A stretch of DNA of 64,000 nucleotides from Caballeronia terrestris (GCF_001544515.1 NZ_FCOL02000010.1:122703-186702), one strand, 5' to 3'. Positions 47,375 through 56,357 are shown, counted from the stretch's first letter. Numbers and translations are program-made. Notes: generated from the sequence alone by a model not told the origin.

Positions 47375-49123
47375 CTAAGCCTTCGATTTGGCGATTTCCG
47401 CGTCGCGCAGTTCGCGGCGCAAGATCTTGCCGATCGTCGTCTGCGGCAACGTGTCGCGGAATTCGACGGCGGTGGGGCGCTTGTAACCCGTCAGGTGTAA
47501 ACGGCTGAAAGCGATCACTTCTTCCTCGGTCAGCGATTTATCGCGCGGGACGATGAAGACCTTCACGCGCTCGCCGGTGACCGGGTCGGGCACGCCGATC
47601 GCCGCGACCGAGCGCACTTTCGGGTGCATTGCGAGGACATCCTCGATCTCGTTCGGATACACGTTGAAGCCGGACACGATGATCATGTCCTTCTTGCGGT
47701 CGATCAGGCGGATGAAGCCTCGCGCGTCCATTACGGCGATGTCGCCGGTCGCGAGCCAGCCGTTCGCATCGATGACTTTCGCCGTCTCGTCGGGGCGGTT
47801 CCAGTAGCCGTTCATCACTTGCGGGCCCTTCACGCACAGCTCACCCGGTTCGTCGATGCCGGCCCACGCGCCGTCGTCGCGGCGCATGCGCACGAGCGTA
47901 GCGGGCGCGGGCACGCCGACCGAACCGTCAAATTCCTGCTGCCGGCCGACGGCGACCGGCGTCATCGCGACGATCGGCGAGCATTCGGTGAGCCCGTAGC
48001 CCTCGACGATCGGCTGCCCGGTCACTTCGCGAAAGCGTTCCGCGACGGCCTTCTGCGTCGCCATGCCGCCCGCCATCGCGAGCCTGAGCTTCGAGAAATC
48101 GCGGCTGCGGAACTCTTCGTTGTCGAGGAACGCGCAGTAGAGCGTGTTGAGCGCGGTGATGCAGGTGAATGTCTCGTGTCGCAGGACGCGCATCATGGTT
48201 TTCGTGTCGCGCGGATTCGCGATCAGGATGTTGCGCCCACCGATGCCCACGAAAATCAGCGCGTTCACCGTCAGCGAATAGATGTGATAGAGCGGCAGCG
48301 GCGTGAGTACGGTCGCGATGTCGCCTTTCAACTGCTCCTCGGCCCAGGCCTTCGCCTGCAGCAGGTTCGCGATCACATTTCGGTGCGTAAGCATCGCGCC
48401 TTTCGCGACGCCCGTCGTGCCGCCGGTGTATTGCAGGAACGCGATGTCGCCGTGGCCGCTCCGCACCGGTTCGAGCCTGCGCCGCTTGCCTTCGGCCAGG
48501 GCGTCGAGAAGCCGTATCGTCTGGGGCAGGTCGTACGCGGGCACCACCTTCTTCACATGCCGCAGCACGAAATTGAGCGCGTGGCCCTTCAGGTTGAGGC
48601 CGTCGGAAAGCAGATCGCCGAGCGCGGTCACGATGACGTGCTTCACCTTCGTGCCCGGCAGCGCATCCTGTAGCGTCTTCGCGAAGGTTTCGAACACGAC
48701 GATCGTCTGCGCGCCGCTGTCCTTCAGTTGATGCGCGAGTTCGCGCGCGGTATAGAGCGGATTGACGTTGACGACGATCGCGCCCGCGCACAGCGTGCCG
48801 AAGAGCGTGACGGGATACTGGAACGTGTTCGGCATCATCAGCGCGACGCGGTCGCCGGGCTTCACGCCGATGCCCTGCAGATACGCGGCGAACGCGTGCG
48901 CCTTCTTGCCGAGCGCCTCGAAGGTGAGTTCGGCGCCGACGCTCACATAGGCCACGCGCTCGCGGTACGTCTCGACGCATTCGTCGAAGAAATGCACGAG
49001 CGACCGATAACGCGACAAATCGATGTCATGCGGCACGCCCGGCGGATACGACGCGTACCAGATCCCGTCGGTGCTGTGCGAGTCGGACGCGCCCGGCAGG
49101 GGCGGTACGTCTAGCGGATTCAT
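47375..49123 (-). CDS. fadD: Long-chain fatty-acid-CoA ligase
   Basis: The enzyme activates fatty acids to acyl-CoA in two ATP-dependent steps at the inner membrane. The 582-residue protein is an ANL-superfamily adenylase with the P-loop-like YTGGTTGVAKGAMLTHRNVI, the substrate motif ALNTLYCAFLDNEEFRSRDF, GYGLTECSPIVAMTPVAVGR, the WLATGDIAVMDARGF motif with the ATP-ribose-binding Asp, and the C-terminal DRKKDMIIVSGFNVYPNEIE and TTIGKILRRELRD with the catalytic Lys. The length fits FadD. It is the fifth gene of the fadE-fabG4-maoC-thiolase-fadD operon, 73 bp after the thiolase. Confidence 0.93.
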   Translation of the reverse strand: MNPLDVPPLPGASDSHSTDGIWYASYPPGVPHDIDLSRYRSLVHFFDECVETYRERVAYVSVGAELTFEALGKKAHAFAAYLQGIGVKPGDRVALMMPNTFQYPVTLFGTLCAGAIVVNVNPLYTARELAHQLKDSGAQTIVVFETFAKTLQDALPGTKVKHVIVTALGDLLSDGLNLKGHALNFVLRHVKKVVPAYDLPQTIRLLDALAEGKRRRLEPVRSGHGDIAFLQYTGGTTGVAKGAMLTHRNVIANLLQAKAWAEEQLKGDIATVLTPLPLYHIYSLTVNALIFVGIGGRNILIANPRDTKTMMRVLRHETFTCITALNTLYCAFLDNEEFRSRDFSKLRLAMAGGMATQKAVAERFREVTGQPIVEGYGLTECSPIVAMTPVAVGRQQEFDGSVGVPAPATLVRMRRDDGAWAGIDEPGELCVKGPQVMNGYWNRPDETAKVIDANGWLATGDIAVMDARGFIRLIDRKKDMIIVSGFNVYPNEIEDVLAMHPKVRSVAAIGVPDPVTGERVKVFIVPRDKSLTEEEVIAFSRLHLTGYKRPTAVEFRDTLPQTTIGKILRRELRDAEIAKSKA

Positions 49124-49196
49124 CTGCGGTCTCCCTTGACGCCGCGTTGTTGTTCGAGTCGTGATGCGCGCCTAACGTTCCGCTGACAGCGTGCGG

Positions 49197-50516
49197 TCAG
49201 ATTACCGCGCGTTCCAGAATCGCGACGACGCCCTGGCCGCCCGCCGCGCAAATCGAGATCAGGCCGCGCGGCGGCTGGCCGTCGGCGCGGGCGGGCGCCT
49301 TCGCGAGCATCTTCGCCAGGTTGCCGACGATCCGGCCGCCGGTCGCGGCGAACGGGTGGCCTGTAGCAAGCGAGCCGCCGTTGACGTTCACCCGTGCCCG
49401 GTCGATCGAGCCGAGCGGCCCGGCGAGGCCGAGCTGCGTGCGGCAGTATTCGTCGTCTTCCCAGGCGGCGAGCGTGCACAGCACTTGCGCCGCGAAGGCT
49501 TCGTGGATTTCGTAGAAGTCGAAGCTGTCGAGTGTCAGCGGCGCGCGCGCCAGCATGCGCGGCACGGCATAGGCGGGCGCCATCAGCAGGCCTTCCTTCT
49601 TGTCGATGTAGTCGACGGCGGCGGTCTCCGAAAAGCTCAGGTACGCCAGCACGGGCAGGTTGCGCGCGGCGGCCCATTCCTCCGAGGCGAGCATCACGAC
49701 CGACGCGCCGTCGGTGAGCGGCGTCGAATTGCCGGCGGTGAGCGTGCCGGCGTCGCGGTCGAAGACGGGCTTGAGCGCCGTGAGCTGGTCGAGCGTGATG
49801 TCGGGGCGCAGGTTGTTGTCGCGTGAGAGGCCCTTGTACGGCGTCATCAGGTCGTTGAACCAGCCGCGGTCGTAGGCGGCCGCGAGCTTGCGATGACTCT
49901 CGAAGGCGAGCGCGTCCTGCGCTTCGCGGGAGATTTTCCAGCGCTTCGCCATCAGCTCGCAGTGTTCGCCCATCGAAAGGCCGGTGCGCGGCTCGGCGTT
50001 GCGCGGCAGCGTCGGCTTGAAGAGCATGCCGGGGCGCAGCTTCGCGAGGGCGCCGATGCGCTGTCCGGCCGAGCGTCCGCGATTCGCCTCCAGCAGGATC
50101 TTGCGCATGCGCTCGTTCACGCCGATCGGCGCATCGGACGTCGTGTCGACGCCGCCCGCGATGCCCGCGTCGATCTGCCCGAGCGCGATCTTGTTCGCCA
50201 CGAGGATCACCGTTTCGAGGCCGGTGCCGCACGCCTGCTGGACGTCGTAGGCGGGCGTTTCCTTCGCGAGCGTGGTCGAGAGGAGCGCCTCGCGCGTCAA
50301 GTTGAAGTCGCGCGAATGCTTGATGACCGCGCCCGCCGCGACTTCGCCGAGCCGCACGCCGTGCAGGTCGTAGCGGTCGATGAGCGCCTGCAGCGTGAAG
50401 CTCAGCATGTCTTGGTTCGATGCCGTCGCGTACGCCGTGTTCGAGCGCGAGAACGGAATCCGGTTGCTGCCGACGATCGCGACGCGGCGCACGGCGGGAA
50501 GGGCGGAGGCGGTCAT
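49197..50516 (-). CDS. Acetyl-CoA C-acetyltransferase (thiolase, FadA2/FadI-like)
   Basis: The 439-residue thiolase has the nucleophilic Cys96 in AYDVQQACGTGLETVILVAN, the loop SMGEHCELMAKRWKISREAQ, the NEHPFATxxx-like FYEIHEAFAAQVLCTLAAWE with the conserved His, GGSLATGHPFAATGGRI, and the C-terminal ICAAGGQGVVAI with the second catalytic Cys. Degradative thiolases cleave 3-ketoacyl-CoA with CoA to acetyl-CoA. Its ATG overlaps the stop of the maoC gene by four bases (ATGA), so the two are translationally coupled. The length, above 400, is like FadA2 and FadI rather than short biosynthetic thiolases. Confidence 0.92.
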   Translation of the reverse strand: MTASALPAVRRVAIVGSNRIPFSRSNTAYATASNQDMLSFTLQALIDRYDLHGVRLGEVAAGAVIKHSRDFNLTREALLSTTLAKETPAYDVQQACGTGLETVILVANKIALGQIDAGIAGGVDTTSDAPIGVNERMRKILLEANRGRSAGQRIGALAKLRPGMLFKPTLPRNAEPRTGLSMGEHCELMAKRWKISREAQDALAFESHRKLAAAYDRGWFNDLMTPYKGLSRDNNLRPDITLDQLTALKPVFDRDAGTLTAGNSTPLTDGASVVMLASEEWAAARNLPVLAYLSFSETAAVDYIDKKEGLLMAPAYAVPRMLARAPLTLDSFDFYEIHEAFAAQVLCTLAAWEDDEYCRTQLGLAGPLGSIDRARVNVNGGSLATGHPFAATGGRIVGNLAKMLAKAPARADGQPPRGLISICAAGGQGVVAILERAVI

Positions 50517-51412
50517 TTCAATTCCCATTCGAACTGTCCGCGAAGATGCGGTTTGTCACCGGCCAGGTCGCGGACTTCGAAGTCGCGCTGGGTGGGCGAA
50601 GGCGCCGCGCTCCACAGCGTGGTTTCTCCGGGCAGGAAGATCGGCAGCTTGAAGTCGCCGTGAGCGCGCGCGGCGGCGAGCGTCTTCGATGGCTGGAGCG
50701 CCGCGAGCGTGCGGCCGAGCGTCCACATCCCGTGGGCGATTGCGCGCGGAAAACCGAACGCCTTGGCGCTCAAGGCGTGCAGATGGATCGGGTTGAAGTC
50801 GCCGGACGCCCTCGCGTAGTCGCGGCCGAGTTGCGCCGGAAGCTGCCAGCGGGCTTCGCGAGCCAGTAGCGGTGCGGGCGGACGCGCTTCGGCGGGCGGC
50901 GCGTTCGTCGTCTGTCCGCGCGCGGTGCGCTTCAAATAAACGCTGTCGCCATCCCAGACCGCTTCGCCGCGCCGGTAGATGCGCGTGTGCAGCGTGAACG
51001 CCTGACCCTTTTCGTGCGCGACGACCGGACCGCTTTCTACCTCGATCCGCAGATTCTGCCCGACGGACAACGCCCGCCGCAGCCAGACCGTGTTCGCCAG
51101 ATGCACGAGCCCGACGGCGGGCCACGGAAACGTCGGATCGGTGAGCAGCATCAGATGCAGTGGAAACGCGAGCACGTGCGGGAAGGTGAGCGGCACGCCA
51201 TGCTCGGGGATGAAGCCGCACACGCGCGCATAGCGGCCGATCTGCTCGGGATCGAGCGCGACGTCGGGCCGCACGAGCCGCAGCGCCGGCACTTCCGCCG
51301 ACGCATGCGGACGCTTCAAGAGCCCCGGCAACGCGCGCCCGTAGAGCTTCGCCGGCGGCGGCAGCGCATCGACGACGATCGTGCGCGCCCGCTGGATCGG
51401 GAGAGCCTGCAT
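50513..51412 (-). CDS. MaoC-type (R)-specific enoyl-CoA hydratase, double hot-dog
   Basis: The 299-residue protein is a two-hot-dog MaoC-like dehydratase of the HtdX type. The catalytic half has YARASGDFNPIHLHALSAKA with the hydratase Asp and His near residues 200-206, followed by AFGFPRAIAHGMWTLGRTLA. The N-terminal half has the degenerate hot-dog (PLTFPHVLAFPLHLMLLTDP). Such enzymes interconvert trans-2-enoyl-CoA and (R)-3-hydroxyacyl-CoA. The ATG at 51412 is two bases from the fabG stop. The long open frame upstream is the shadow of fabG. It sits between fabG4 and the thiolase, as expected for a pathway of (R)-specific intermediates. Confidence 0.88.
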   Translation of the reverse strand: MQALPIQRARTIVVDALPPPAKLYGRALPGLLKRPHASAEVPALRLVRPDVALDPEQIGRYARVCGFIPEHGVPLTFPHVLAFPLHLMLLTDPTFPWPAVGLVHLANTVWLRRALSVGQNLRIEVESGPVVAHEKGQAFTLHTRIYRRGEAVWDGDSVYLKRTARGQTTNAPPAEARPPAPLLAREARWQLPAQLGRDYARASGDFNPIHLHALSAKAFGFPRAIAHGMWTLGRTLAALQPSKTLAAARAHGDFKLPIFLPGETTLWSAAPSPTQRDFEVRDLAGDKPHLRGQFEWELK

Positions 51413-51414
51413 CG

Positions 51415-52845
51415 TCAGGCTCCGATCAGACTCTGGCCGCATACGCGCACCAACTGTCCGCTGATGCCGGCCGACGCCGGATTCGCGAGCCACCCGATCG
51501 TTTCGGCGACATCGACCGGCTGGCCGCCCTGGCTCATCGAATTCATGCGGCGTCCGGCCTCGCGGATGCCGAGCGGAATGCGCGCGGTCATCTGTGTTTC
51601 GATGAAGCCCGGCGCGACTGCGTTGATCGTGATGCCGCGCGGCTGCAGCACGCGCTCCATGCTCGCGACGCGCCCGATCACGCCCGCCTTCGAGGTCGCG
51701 TAGTTCGTCTGCCCGTGGTTCCCGGCGATCCCGCTGATCGACGACACGCCGATGATCCGCCCGCCGTCGTGCAGCACGTTCTGCGCGAGCAGGGCGTCGT
51801 CGATGCGCTCCTGCGCCGAGAGGTTGATGTCGATCACGCTGTCCCAGGCGGCCTGCGTCATTTTCGCGATGGTCCGGTCGCGCGTGATGCCCGCGTTGTG
51901 CACGACGATGTCGATGCCGCCCAGCGCAAGGAGCGCCGCCGCGAGCTCGACAGGCGCTTCGGGCGCGCCGATGTCGGCGAGCAGCGCGGCGTGGACGCCA
52001 CCCGAGGGCGACGCGTCCTCGATGCCGAGCATCGTCTGATCGAGCGCGTCCTTGGCGGCCGGCACGTCGAGGCCGATCGTGTGCGCGCCGAGCGCGGCCA
52101 GCACGGCGGCGATCGATGCGCCGATGCCGCGCGCCGCGCCCGTCACGAGCGCGCGCTTGCCAGTAAGAGGCTTCGACCAGTCGGAGGGCGCTGTAAAGGA
52201 TGCGGCCTCGATCCGCACGACTTGCCCCGACACATAAGCCGAGCGCGGCGACAAAAAGAACCGCAACGCGCCTTCGAAGCTGGCGCCTTCGGCCACCTGC
52301 AGCAGATTCGATGTGATGCCGTGGCGAGCCTCCTTGCCGAGCGAGCGCGCCATGCCTTCGAGCGCGCGCTGCGCGGTCCACGCGCGCGGGCTCGCGCAGG
52401 TCTCGGGCGGCCGTCCGAGCACGACGATGCGCCCGCTTTTCGCCACCGAGCGGATGCCGTCGTGAAAAAAGCCGTAGAGCTTCGTGAGTTCCGTGCTGTC
52501 GGCGATGCCGGTGCCATCGAAGATCAGCGCCTCGACGCGGTCGCTCGCGTTCGCGTCGGGCGCCTGCGGCTCGAAGCGTCCGCTCATCGCGCCGTGCTCG
52601 TTGGCGAGCGGCAGCCAGCCGCGCGCGCTTTCGTGCGCGACGCCCGTCATGCCGACCGACCGCAGCACGTCGATCAGTGCATCGAAAAGCGCCGGCGACG
52701 GCCCCGCGCCGATCGCGGCCATCCCGCCGAACTCGGGCCGGTCCGCGCGATGTCGGCGCAGCACCTCGGGGCGCGGCAAGCCGATGGACCGGGCGACGCC
52801 CGCCCCGAACGATGAATTCACGAAGTCGAGATAGCGGTCTCTCAT
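51415..52845 (-). CDS. High-molecular-weight 3-oxoacyl reductase (FabG4-like)
   Basis: The 476-residue protein is a FabG4-type short-chain dehydrogenase: an N-terminal flavodoxin-like domain (about 1-225) that keeps the Rossmann shape but has lost the catalytic residues, then a typical SDR domain with GAARGIGASIAAVLAALGAH, NAGITRDRTIAKM, VSSISGIAGN and NYATSKAGVIGR holding the Ser-Tyr-Lys triad. FabG4 reduces 3-oxoacyl-CoA with NADH and is about 450 residues in Mycobacterium. The ATG at 52845 is used; a TTG 12 bases earlier would add four residues. It begins four bases after the fadE stop. Confidence 0.88.
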   Translation of the reverse strand: MRDRYLDFVNSSFGAGVARSIGLPRPEVLRRHRADRPEFGGMAAIGAGPSPALFDALIDVLRSVGMTGVAHESARGWLPLANEHGAMSGRFEPQAPDANASDRVEALIFDGTGIADSTELTKLYGFFHDGIRSVAKSGRIVVLGRPPETCASPRAWTAQRALEGMARSLGKEARHGITSNLLQVAEGASFEGALRFFLSPRSAYVSGQVVRIEAASFTAPSDWSKPLTGKRALVTGAARGIGASIAAVLAALGAHTIGLDVPAAKDALDQTMLGIEDASPSGGVHAALLADIGAPEAPVELAAALLALGGIDIVVHNAGITRDRTIAKMTQAAWDSVIDINLSAQERIDDALLAQNVLHDGGRIIGVSSISGIAGNHGQTNYATSKAGVIGRVASMERVLQPRGITINAVAPGFIETQMTARIPLGIREAGRRMNSMSQGGQPVDVAETIGWLANPASAGISGQLVRVCGQSLIGA

Positions 52846-52849
52846 GATC

Positions 52850-55354
52850 TCAGGCAATTACCTCTTCCGGTTCCCGCTCGAGCGCGGCCTTGCGCTTCTG
52901 CAATGCTTCGAGCATACCGAAATCGGCGGGGAAGTCATCGACCTTCAGCACTTCGGCGCCGTATCGCGCGTAGTCGGCGAGCACCTGGCGGTCGGCGGCA
53001 TCGATGAAGCCGCGCCGTTCGGCGTCGATCGCCCAGGCGTCCAGGTCGGGCAGGCTTTGCGGGATCGCCTCCAGTTCGCCCGATTTCACCGCGTGCCGCA
53101 GCTTGCGCTCGATTTCCGTGAAGCGCGGGTTCAGCGCGAGAATCAGCTCGGCGTACCCGAGCGGGTCGATGTCGGAGGTCGGCGCGTAGGAATCGGCGAT
53201 CAGGCGCTCGCGGGCGTCGCCGGGCGTCTGCATCAAATCGGCGATGGAGCTTGCGAGCGTATCGCGTGGCACGCGGCGCAGCGTGCCGAACGGGAACGCG
53301 AGCATCCGCACGAAGACAGCGATCGCGCGGTTCGGATAGTTGTCGAGGACACCGTCGATCGCGGCGTGCGCCTGCTGCAGCGCATCCTCGACGCCCCAGG
53401 CGACAAGCGGCAGGTCGCGCTCGGGACGGCCGTCGTCCTCGAAGCGCTTGAGCGTCGCGGAGATCAGATAGAGCTGCGAGAGCACATCGCCGAGCCGCGC
53501 CGACAATCGCTCGCGACGCTTCAGGTCGCCGCCGAGCGCGAGCATCGAAATGTCGGCGAGCAGCGCGAACGCCGACGAGAGCCGCGTTGCCGCGCGATAG
53601 TACGGCGCGAGGCGCGGATCGGCGCGTCTGGGCCGCGGAATCAAGCGCGCGCCGCCGAGCGCGAACACGAAACTGCGCATCGCGTTCGATGCCACGAAGC
53701 TCGCGTGGCCGAAGAACGCGGCATCGAAATCGGCGAGGGCGCGGGCGGCGTCGGGCTCGCGGGTCGCAGCCATCTCCTTTAGCACGTACGGATGGCAGCG
53801 GATCGCGCCTTGTCCGAAGATGATCAGACAGCGCGTAAGAATGTTCGCCCCTTCAACGGTGATCGAGATAGGAACCTGCTGATAGGCGCGCGCGAGGAAA
53901 TTTGACGGCCCCATGCAGATACCCTTGCCCGCGACGACGTCCATGCCGTCGTTGATCACCTTCCGCGCGCGTTCGGTGATGTGGTACTTCGCGATAGCGG
54001 AGATGACGGACGGCTTCTCACCGAGATCGACGGCTTGCGCGGAGAGCTTGCGGGCCGCGTCCATCACATAGAGGTTGCCGCCCATGCGCCCGAGCGCTTC
54101 CTGCACGCCCTCGAAGCGTCCGACGGCCGTGCGGAACTGCCGCCGCACCGCCGCGTAGGCGCCCGTGCCGCGCACGGCGAGCTTCGCCATCCCGACATTC
54201 GACGACGGCAGCGAGATCGCCCGGCCCGCCGCGAGGCATTCCATCAGCATGCGCCAGCCGTTGCCGACCTGCGCGCGGCCGCCGATCACCCAGTCGATCG
54301 GGACGAAGACGTCACGCCCCCAGTTCGGGCCGTTCTGGAACACCGCGTTGAGCGGCCAGTGACGCCGTCCGATGTTTACGCCAGGGTGACTCGTCGGGAT
54401 CAGCGCGCAGGTGATGCCGGCTTCGTCGTCCGTGCCGAGAAGGTGGTCGGGGTCGAGCGCGCGGAAGGCCAGGCCGAGCACCGTCGCGATCGGGCCGAGC
54501 GTGATGTAGCGCTTGTTCCAAGTCACGCGAAAGCCGAGCGTCTCGCGGCCTTCATGCATGCCCCGGCAGACGATGCCGACGTCGGGAATCGCGGCGGCGT
54601 CCGACCCGGCGTAGGGGCTCGTCAGCGCGAAGCAAGGGATTTCCTCGCCGCGCGCGAGACGCGGGAGGTAGTGGTTCTTCTGCTCTTCGGTGCCGTAGTG
54701 CATCAGCAATTCGGCGGGACCGAGCGAGTTCGGCACCATCACCGAGACAGCCGCGGCGGAGCAGCGGGTCGCGAGCTTCATGATCACTTGCGAGTGAGCG
54801 TAGGCGGAGAACTCGCGGCCGCCGTACTGCTTGGGGATGATCATGCCGAGAAAGCCGTTGTCCTTGACATAAGCCCATGTCTCCGGGGAGAGGTCCTGCC
54901 AGATGGCGGTGGTGTCCCAGTCGTCGGCGAGGTCGCAGAGGCGCGTGCATTCGCTGTCGATGAAGTGCTGTTCTTCTTGCGATAGCTTGGCCGGGCCGTG
55001 GGCGAGGAGCGAGTCCCAGTGCGGACGGCCGGAGAAAAGGGCGGCGTCCCACCAGACCGTTCCGGCTTCGATGGCGTCGCGCTCGGTCGGGGACATTTGG
55101 GGGAGCATCTTGCGGAAGAGGTTCAGTGCGCGCTGGCTGAGGAGCGTGCGGCGCAGGGGTTTGATCGTCAGCACGAGGGCTGGCGCGACGAAGAGCAGGG
55201 TGAGGAGGGTTGTTGCAAGCGGGCCTGTGATGCCGGTGAGCCAGCCGGTAGCCACCCAGATGACCGTCCAGGCAAGCCATGCAAGGGCGTTCGCTTGCAT
55301 GAAGACGAGCGCGCTACCCACTACGATGAACGCGACCACGAAGCCTGCTGTCAT
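52850..55354 (-). CDS. fadE: Acyl-CoA dehydrogenase FadE (long form)
   Basis: FadE is the FAD-dependent enzyme that makes trans-2-enoyl-CoA, the first oxidation of beta-oxidation. The 834-residue protein has two N-terminal hydrophobic helices (about 3-20 and 25-62) for membrane attachment and then the acyl-CoA dehydrogenase fold (about 120-570): IWQDLSPETWAYVKDNGFLG, MIIPKQYGGREFSAYAHSQV, CFALTSPYAGSDAAAIPDVG, FEGVQEALGRMGGNLYVMDA and SITVEGANILTRCLIIFGQG. The extra C-terminal domain (DUF1974-like, about 580-834) is that of long FadE/YafH proteins. A strong Shine-Dalgarno (GGAGGAAT) precedes the ATG. Confidence 0.93.
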   Translation of the reverse strand: MTAGFVVAFIVVGSALVFMQANALAWLAWTVIWVATGWLTGITGPLATTLLTLLFVAPALVLTIKPLRRTLLSQRALNLFRKMLPQMSPTERDAIEAGTVWWDAALFSGRPHWDSLLAHGPAKLSQEEQHFIDSECTRLCDLADDWDTTAIWQDLSPETWAYVKDNGFLGMIIPKQYGGREFSAYAHSQVIMKLATRCSAAAVSVMVPNSLGPAELLMHYGTEEQKNHYLPRLARGEEIPCFALTSPYAGSDAAAIPDVGIVCRGMHEGRETLGFRVTWNKRYITLGPIATVLGLAFRALDPDHLLGTDDEAGITCALIPTSHPGVNIGRRHWPLNAVFQNGPNWGRDVFVPIDWVIGGRAQVGNGWRMLMECLAAGRAISLPSSNVGMAKLAVRGTGAYAAVRRQFRTAVGRFEGVQEALGRMGGNLYVMDAARKLSAQAVDLGEKPSVISAIAKYHITERARKVINDGMDVVAGKGICMGPSNFLARAYQQVPISITVEGANILTRCLIIFGQGAIRCHPYVLKEMAATREPDAARALADFDAAFFGHASFVASNAMRSFVFALGGARLIPRPRRADPRLAPYYRAATRLSSAFALLADISMLALGGDLKRRERLSARLGDVLSQLYLISATLKRFEDDGRPERDLPLVAWGVEDALQQAHAAIDGVLDNYPNRAIAVFVRMLAFPFGTLRRVPRDTLASSIADLMQTPGDARERLIADSYAPTSDIDPLGYAELILALNPRFTEIERKLRHAVKSGELEAIPQSLPDLDAWAIDAERRGFIDAADRQVLADYARYGAEVLKVDDFPADFGMLEALQKRKAALEREPEEVIA

Positions 55355-55381
55355 GTAGATTCCTCCTTCACAGTGTCCTCT

Positions 55382-55398
55382 TGTTCTACTACAGAACA
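55382..55398. promoter_or_regulatory. Perfect palindrome TGTTCT-N5-AGAACA upstream of fadE
   Basis: Six-base perfect arms with the spacer ACTAC lie 28 bases before the fadE ATG in the 148-bp gap, where a promoter or operator should be. It could be the operator of a TetR-type fatty-acid regulator, but the regulator is not in this window. Confidence 0.5.
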
Positions 55399-55502
55399 GG
55401 TCAGGAGGTGCAGCAGGGTATGTTCCCGAAGTCTAGAGGCGGCCGTCGGAAAAGGAGCGCAGAAAGCAGAAAGGCTCAGGCTCGTCGCCGAGCCCTTTGA
55501 AG

Positions 55503-55841
55503 TCACAGATCGAGGAACGCTTTGACTGCGTATTTCGCAGCATCGAATTCTTCTTCGGTCGCTACTTCATCGTCGAATTTGAGTTCTCTTGCCTTGAAGG
55601 AAATCGATTTGATCTGGTCGACTAATGCAACGCCCAGTCTCGCGAGACTGGAGAGCGGGATTTCCGTCTCCCAGCCCCGAACGGTCGACGTGATCGGCAG
55701 GCCGACCACGCGGCCCGTCGAGTCGTTCACTTCGGCATCGGTGATGACGAGAACGGCGCGGTAACCGTCCTGTTCATTGCCGTTGCCCTGACCCACGTAA
55801 AGCCGAATGATGTCACCGGCATCCGGTATTTAGTTTTGCAT
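55503..55841 (-). pseudogene. MazF/PemK-type endoribonuclease toxin, broken by a stop at codon 4
   Basis: From the ATG at 55841 the minus strand reads M-Q-N-stop-I-P-D-A-G-D-I-I-R-L-Y-V, then continues open to 55503. Without the TAA (55830-55832) the product would have the MazF-type start NYIPDAGDIIRLYVGQGN, in which the stop stands where E. coli MazF has Tyr. The rest shows GYRAVLVITDAEVNDSTGRV with the catalytic Arg, GLPITSTVRGWETEIPL with the catalytic Thr and VALVDQIKSISFKAREL. Starting at the internal GTG (codon 16, 55796) would remove the first strand. No antitoxin gene is recognisable upstream. Either the toxin is dead, or it was inactivated to allow antitoxin loss. Confidence 0.78.
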
Positions 55842-56130
55842 GCGTCACCTTGCCTTACCGTTCATCGAAACGCGTCAGGCCATCGGGGCGGGTCTCCATC
55901 GATTGATTTGAGCGAATAGCAATGCAGCCGGGAAACCTATAGCGCACCGGCCGCAGAGGGACGCCCGTCAAGGCGGGCACGAACGAGTGTACGCCGGTGT
56001 TTAATACATCGTTTGGGGCGGGGCGGTGAACCGGAATTAACCTTGGATAATCGCGATACAAAATTAATTCATATTCAATTCGGCGATGCCAAATATGAAA
56101 GTTAATTGAATTTAAACTGACGAACAAAAA
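55842..56130. other. AT-richer intergenic stretch without a recognised gene
   Basis: This segment between the toxin relic and the tRNA terminator should hold the antitoxin gene, but the one open frame (55855-56133, minus strand) starts with TTG, has no antitoxin motif, and its upstream part is far less GC-rich than real genes here. It may be decayed antitoxin DNA. Confidence 0.4.
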
Positions 56131-56164
56131 CAAAAAACCCCACGAACTTACGTTCTATGGGGTT
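56131..56164 (-). terminator. Intrinsic terminator of the tRNA-Leu unit
   Basis: On the minus strand AACCCCA and TGGGGTT arms, extended inward by AACG and TTCG pairs, are followed by TTTTTTGTTTTTG, 31 bases past the end of the second tRNA-Leu. Confidence 0.88.
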
Positions 56165-56195
56165 GATCGTTTGCTGCATGCTGCTGAAAGGACCT

Positions 56196-56282
56196 TGGTG
56201 CCCAGGAGAGGACTCGAACCTCCACGGTGTTGCCACCGCTAGGACCTGAACCTAGTGCGTCTACCAATTCCGCCACCTGGAC
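56196..56282 (-). tRNA. tRNA-Leu (CAG)
   Basis: The 87-base gene includes a CCA end and the long variable arm of leucine tRNA. The acceptor is GTCCAGG with CCTGGGC (one G-T pair at the second position), the D-loop contains GGCGGAATTGGTAGACGC, the anticodon stem is CTAGG/CCTAG around a loop with CAG, and the T-arm is GAGGTTCGAGTCCTC. It reads CUG codons. It is the downstream of two genes spaced exactly 200 bp apart, differing in the anticodon stem and acceptor by compensated changes. Confidence 0.97.
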
Positions 56283-56357
56283 CAAGGGGTACAGCAATCC
56301 CGCTATTGTAGCGGGTTGTGTTTCAATCCACGCGCATCACATCGATGCGCTTCACAA

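Noticed and set aside
50513..52381. A 622-residue fusion of a reductase and a MaoC protein
   Set aside because: The N-terminal half is an out-of-frame shadow of fabG4; the MaoC homology begins at the ATG at 51412.
55855..56133. Antitoxin gene upstream of the MazF-like relic
   Set aside because: The only frame starts with TTG, has no antitoxin motif and is partly AT-rich non-coding sequence.
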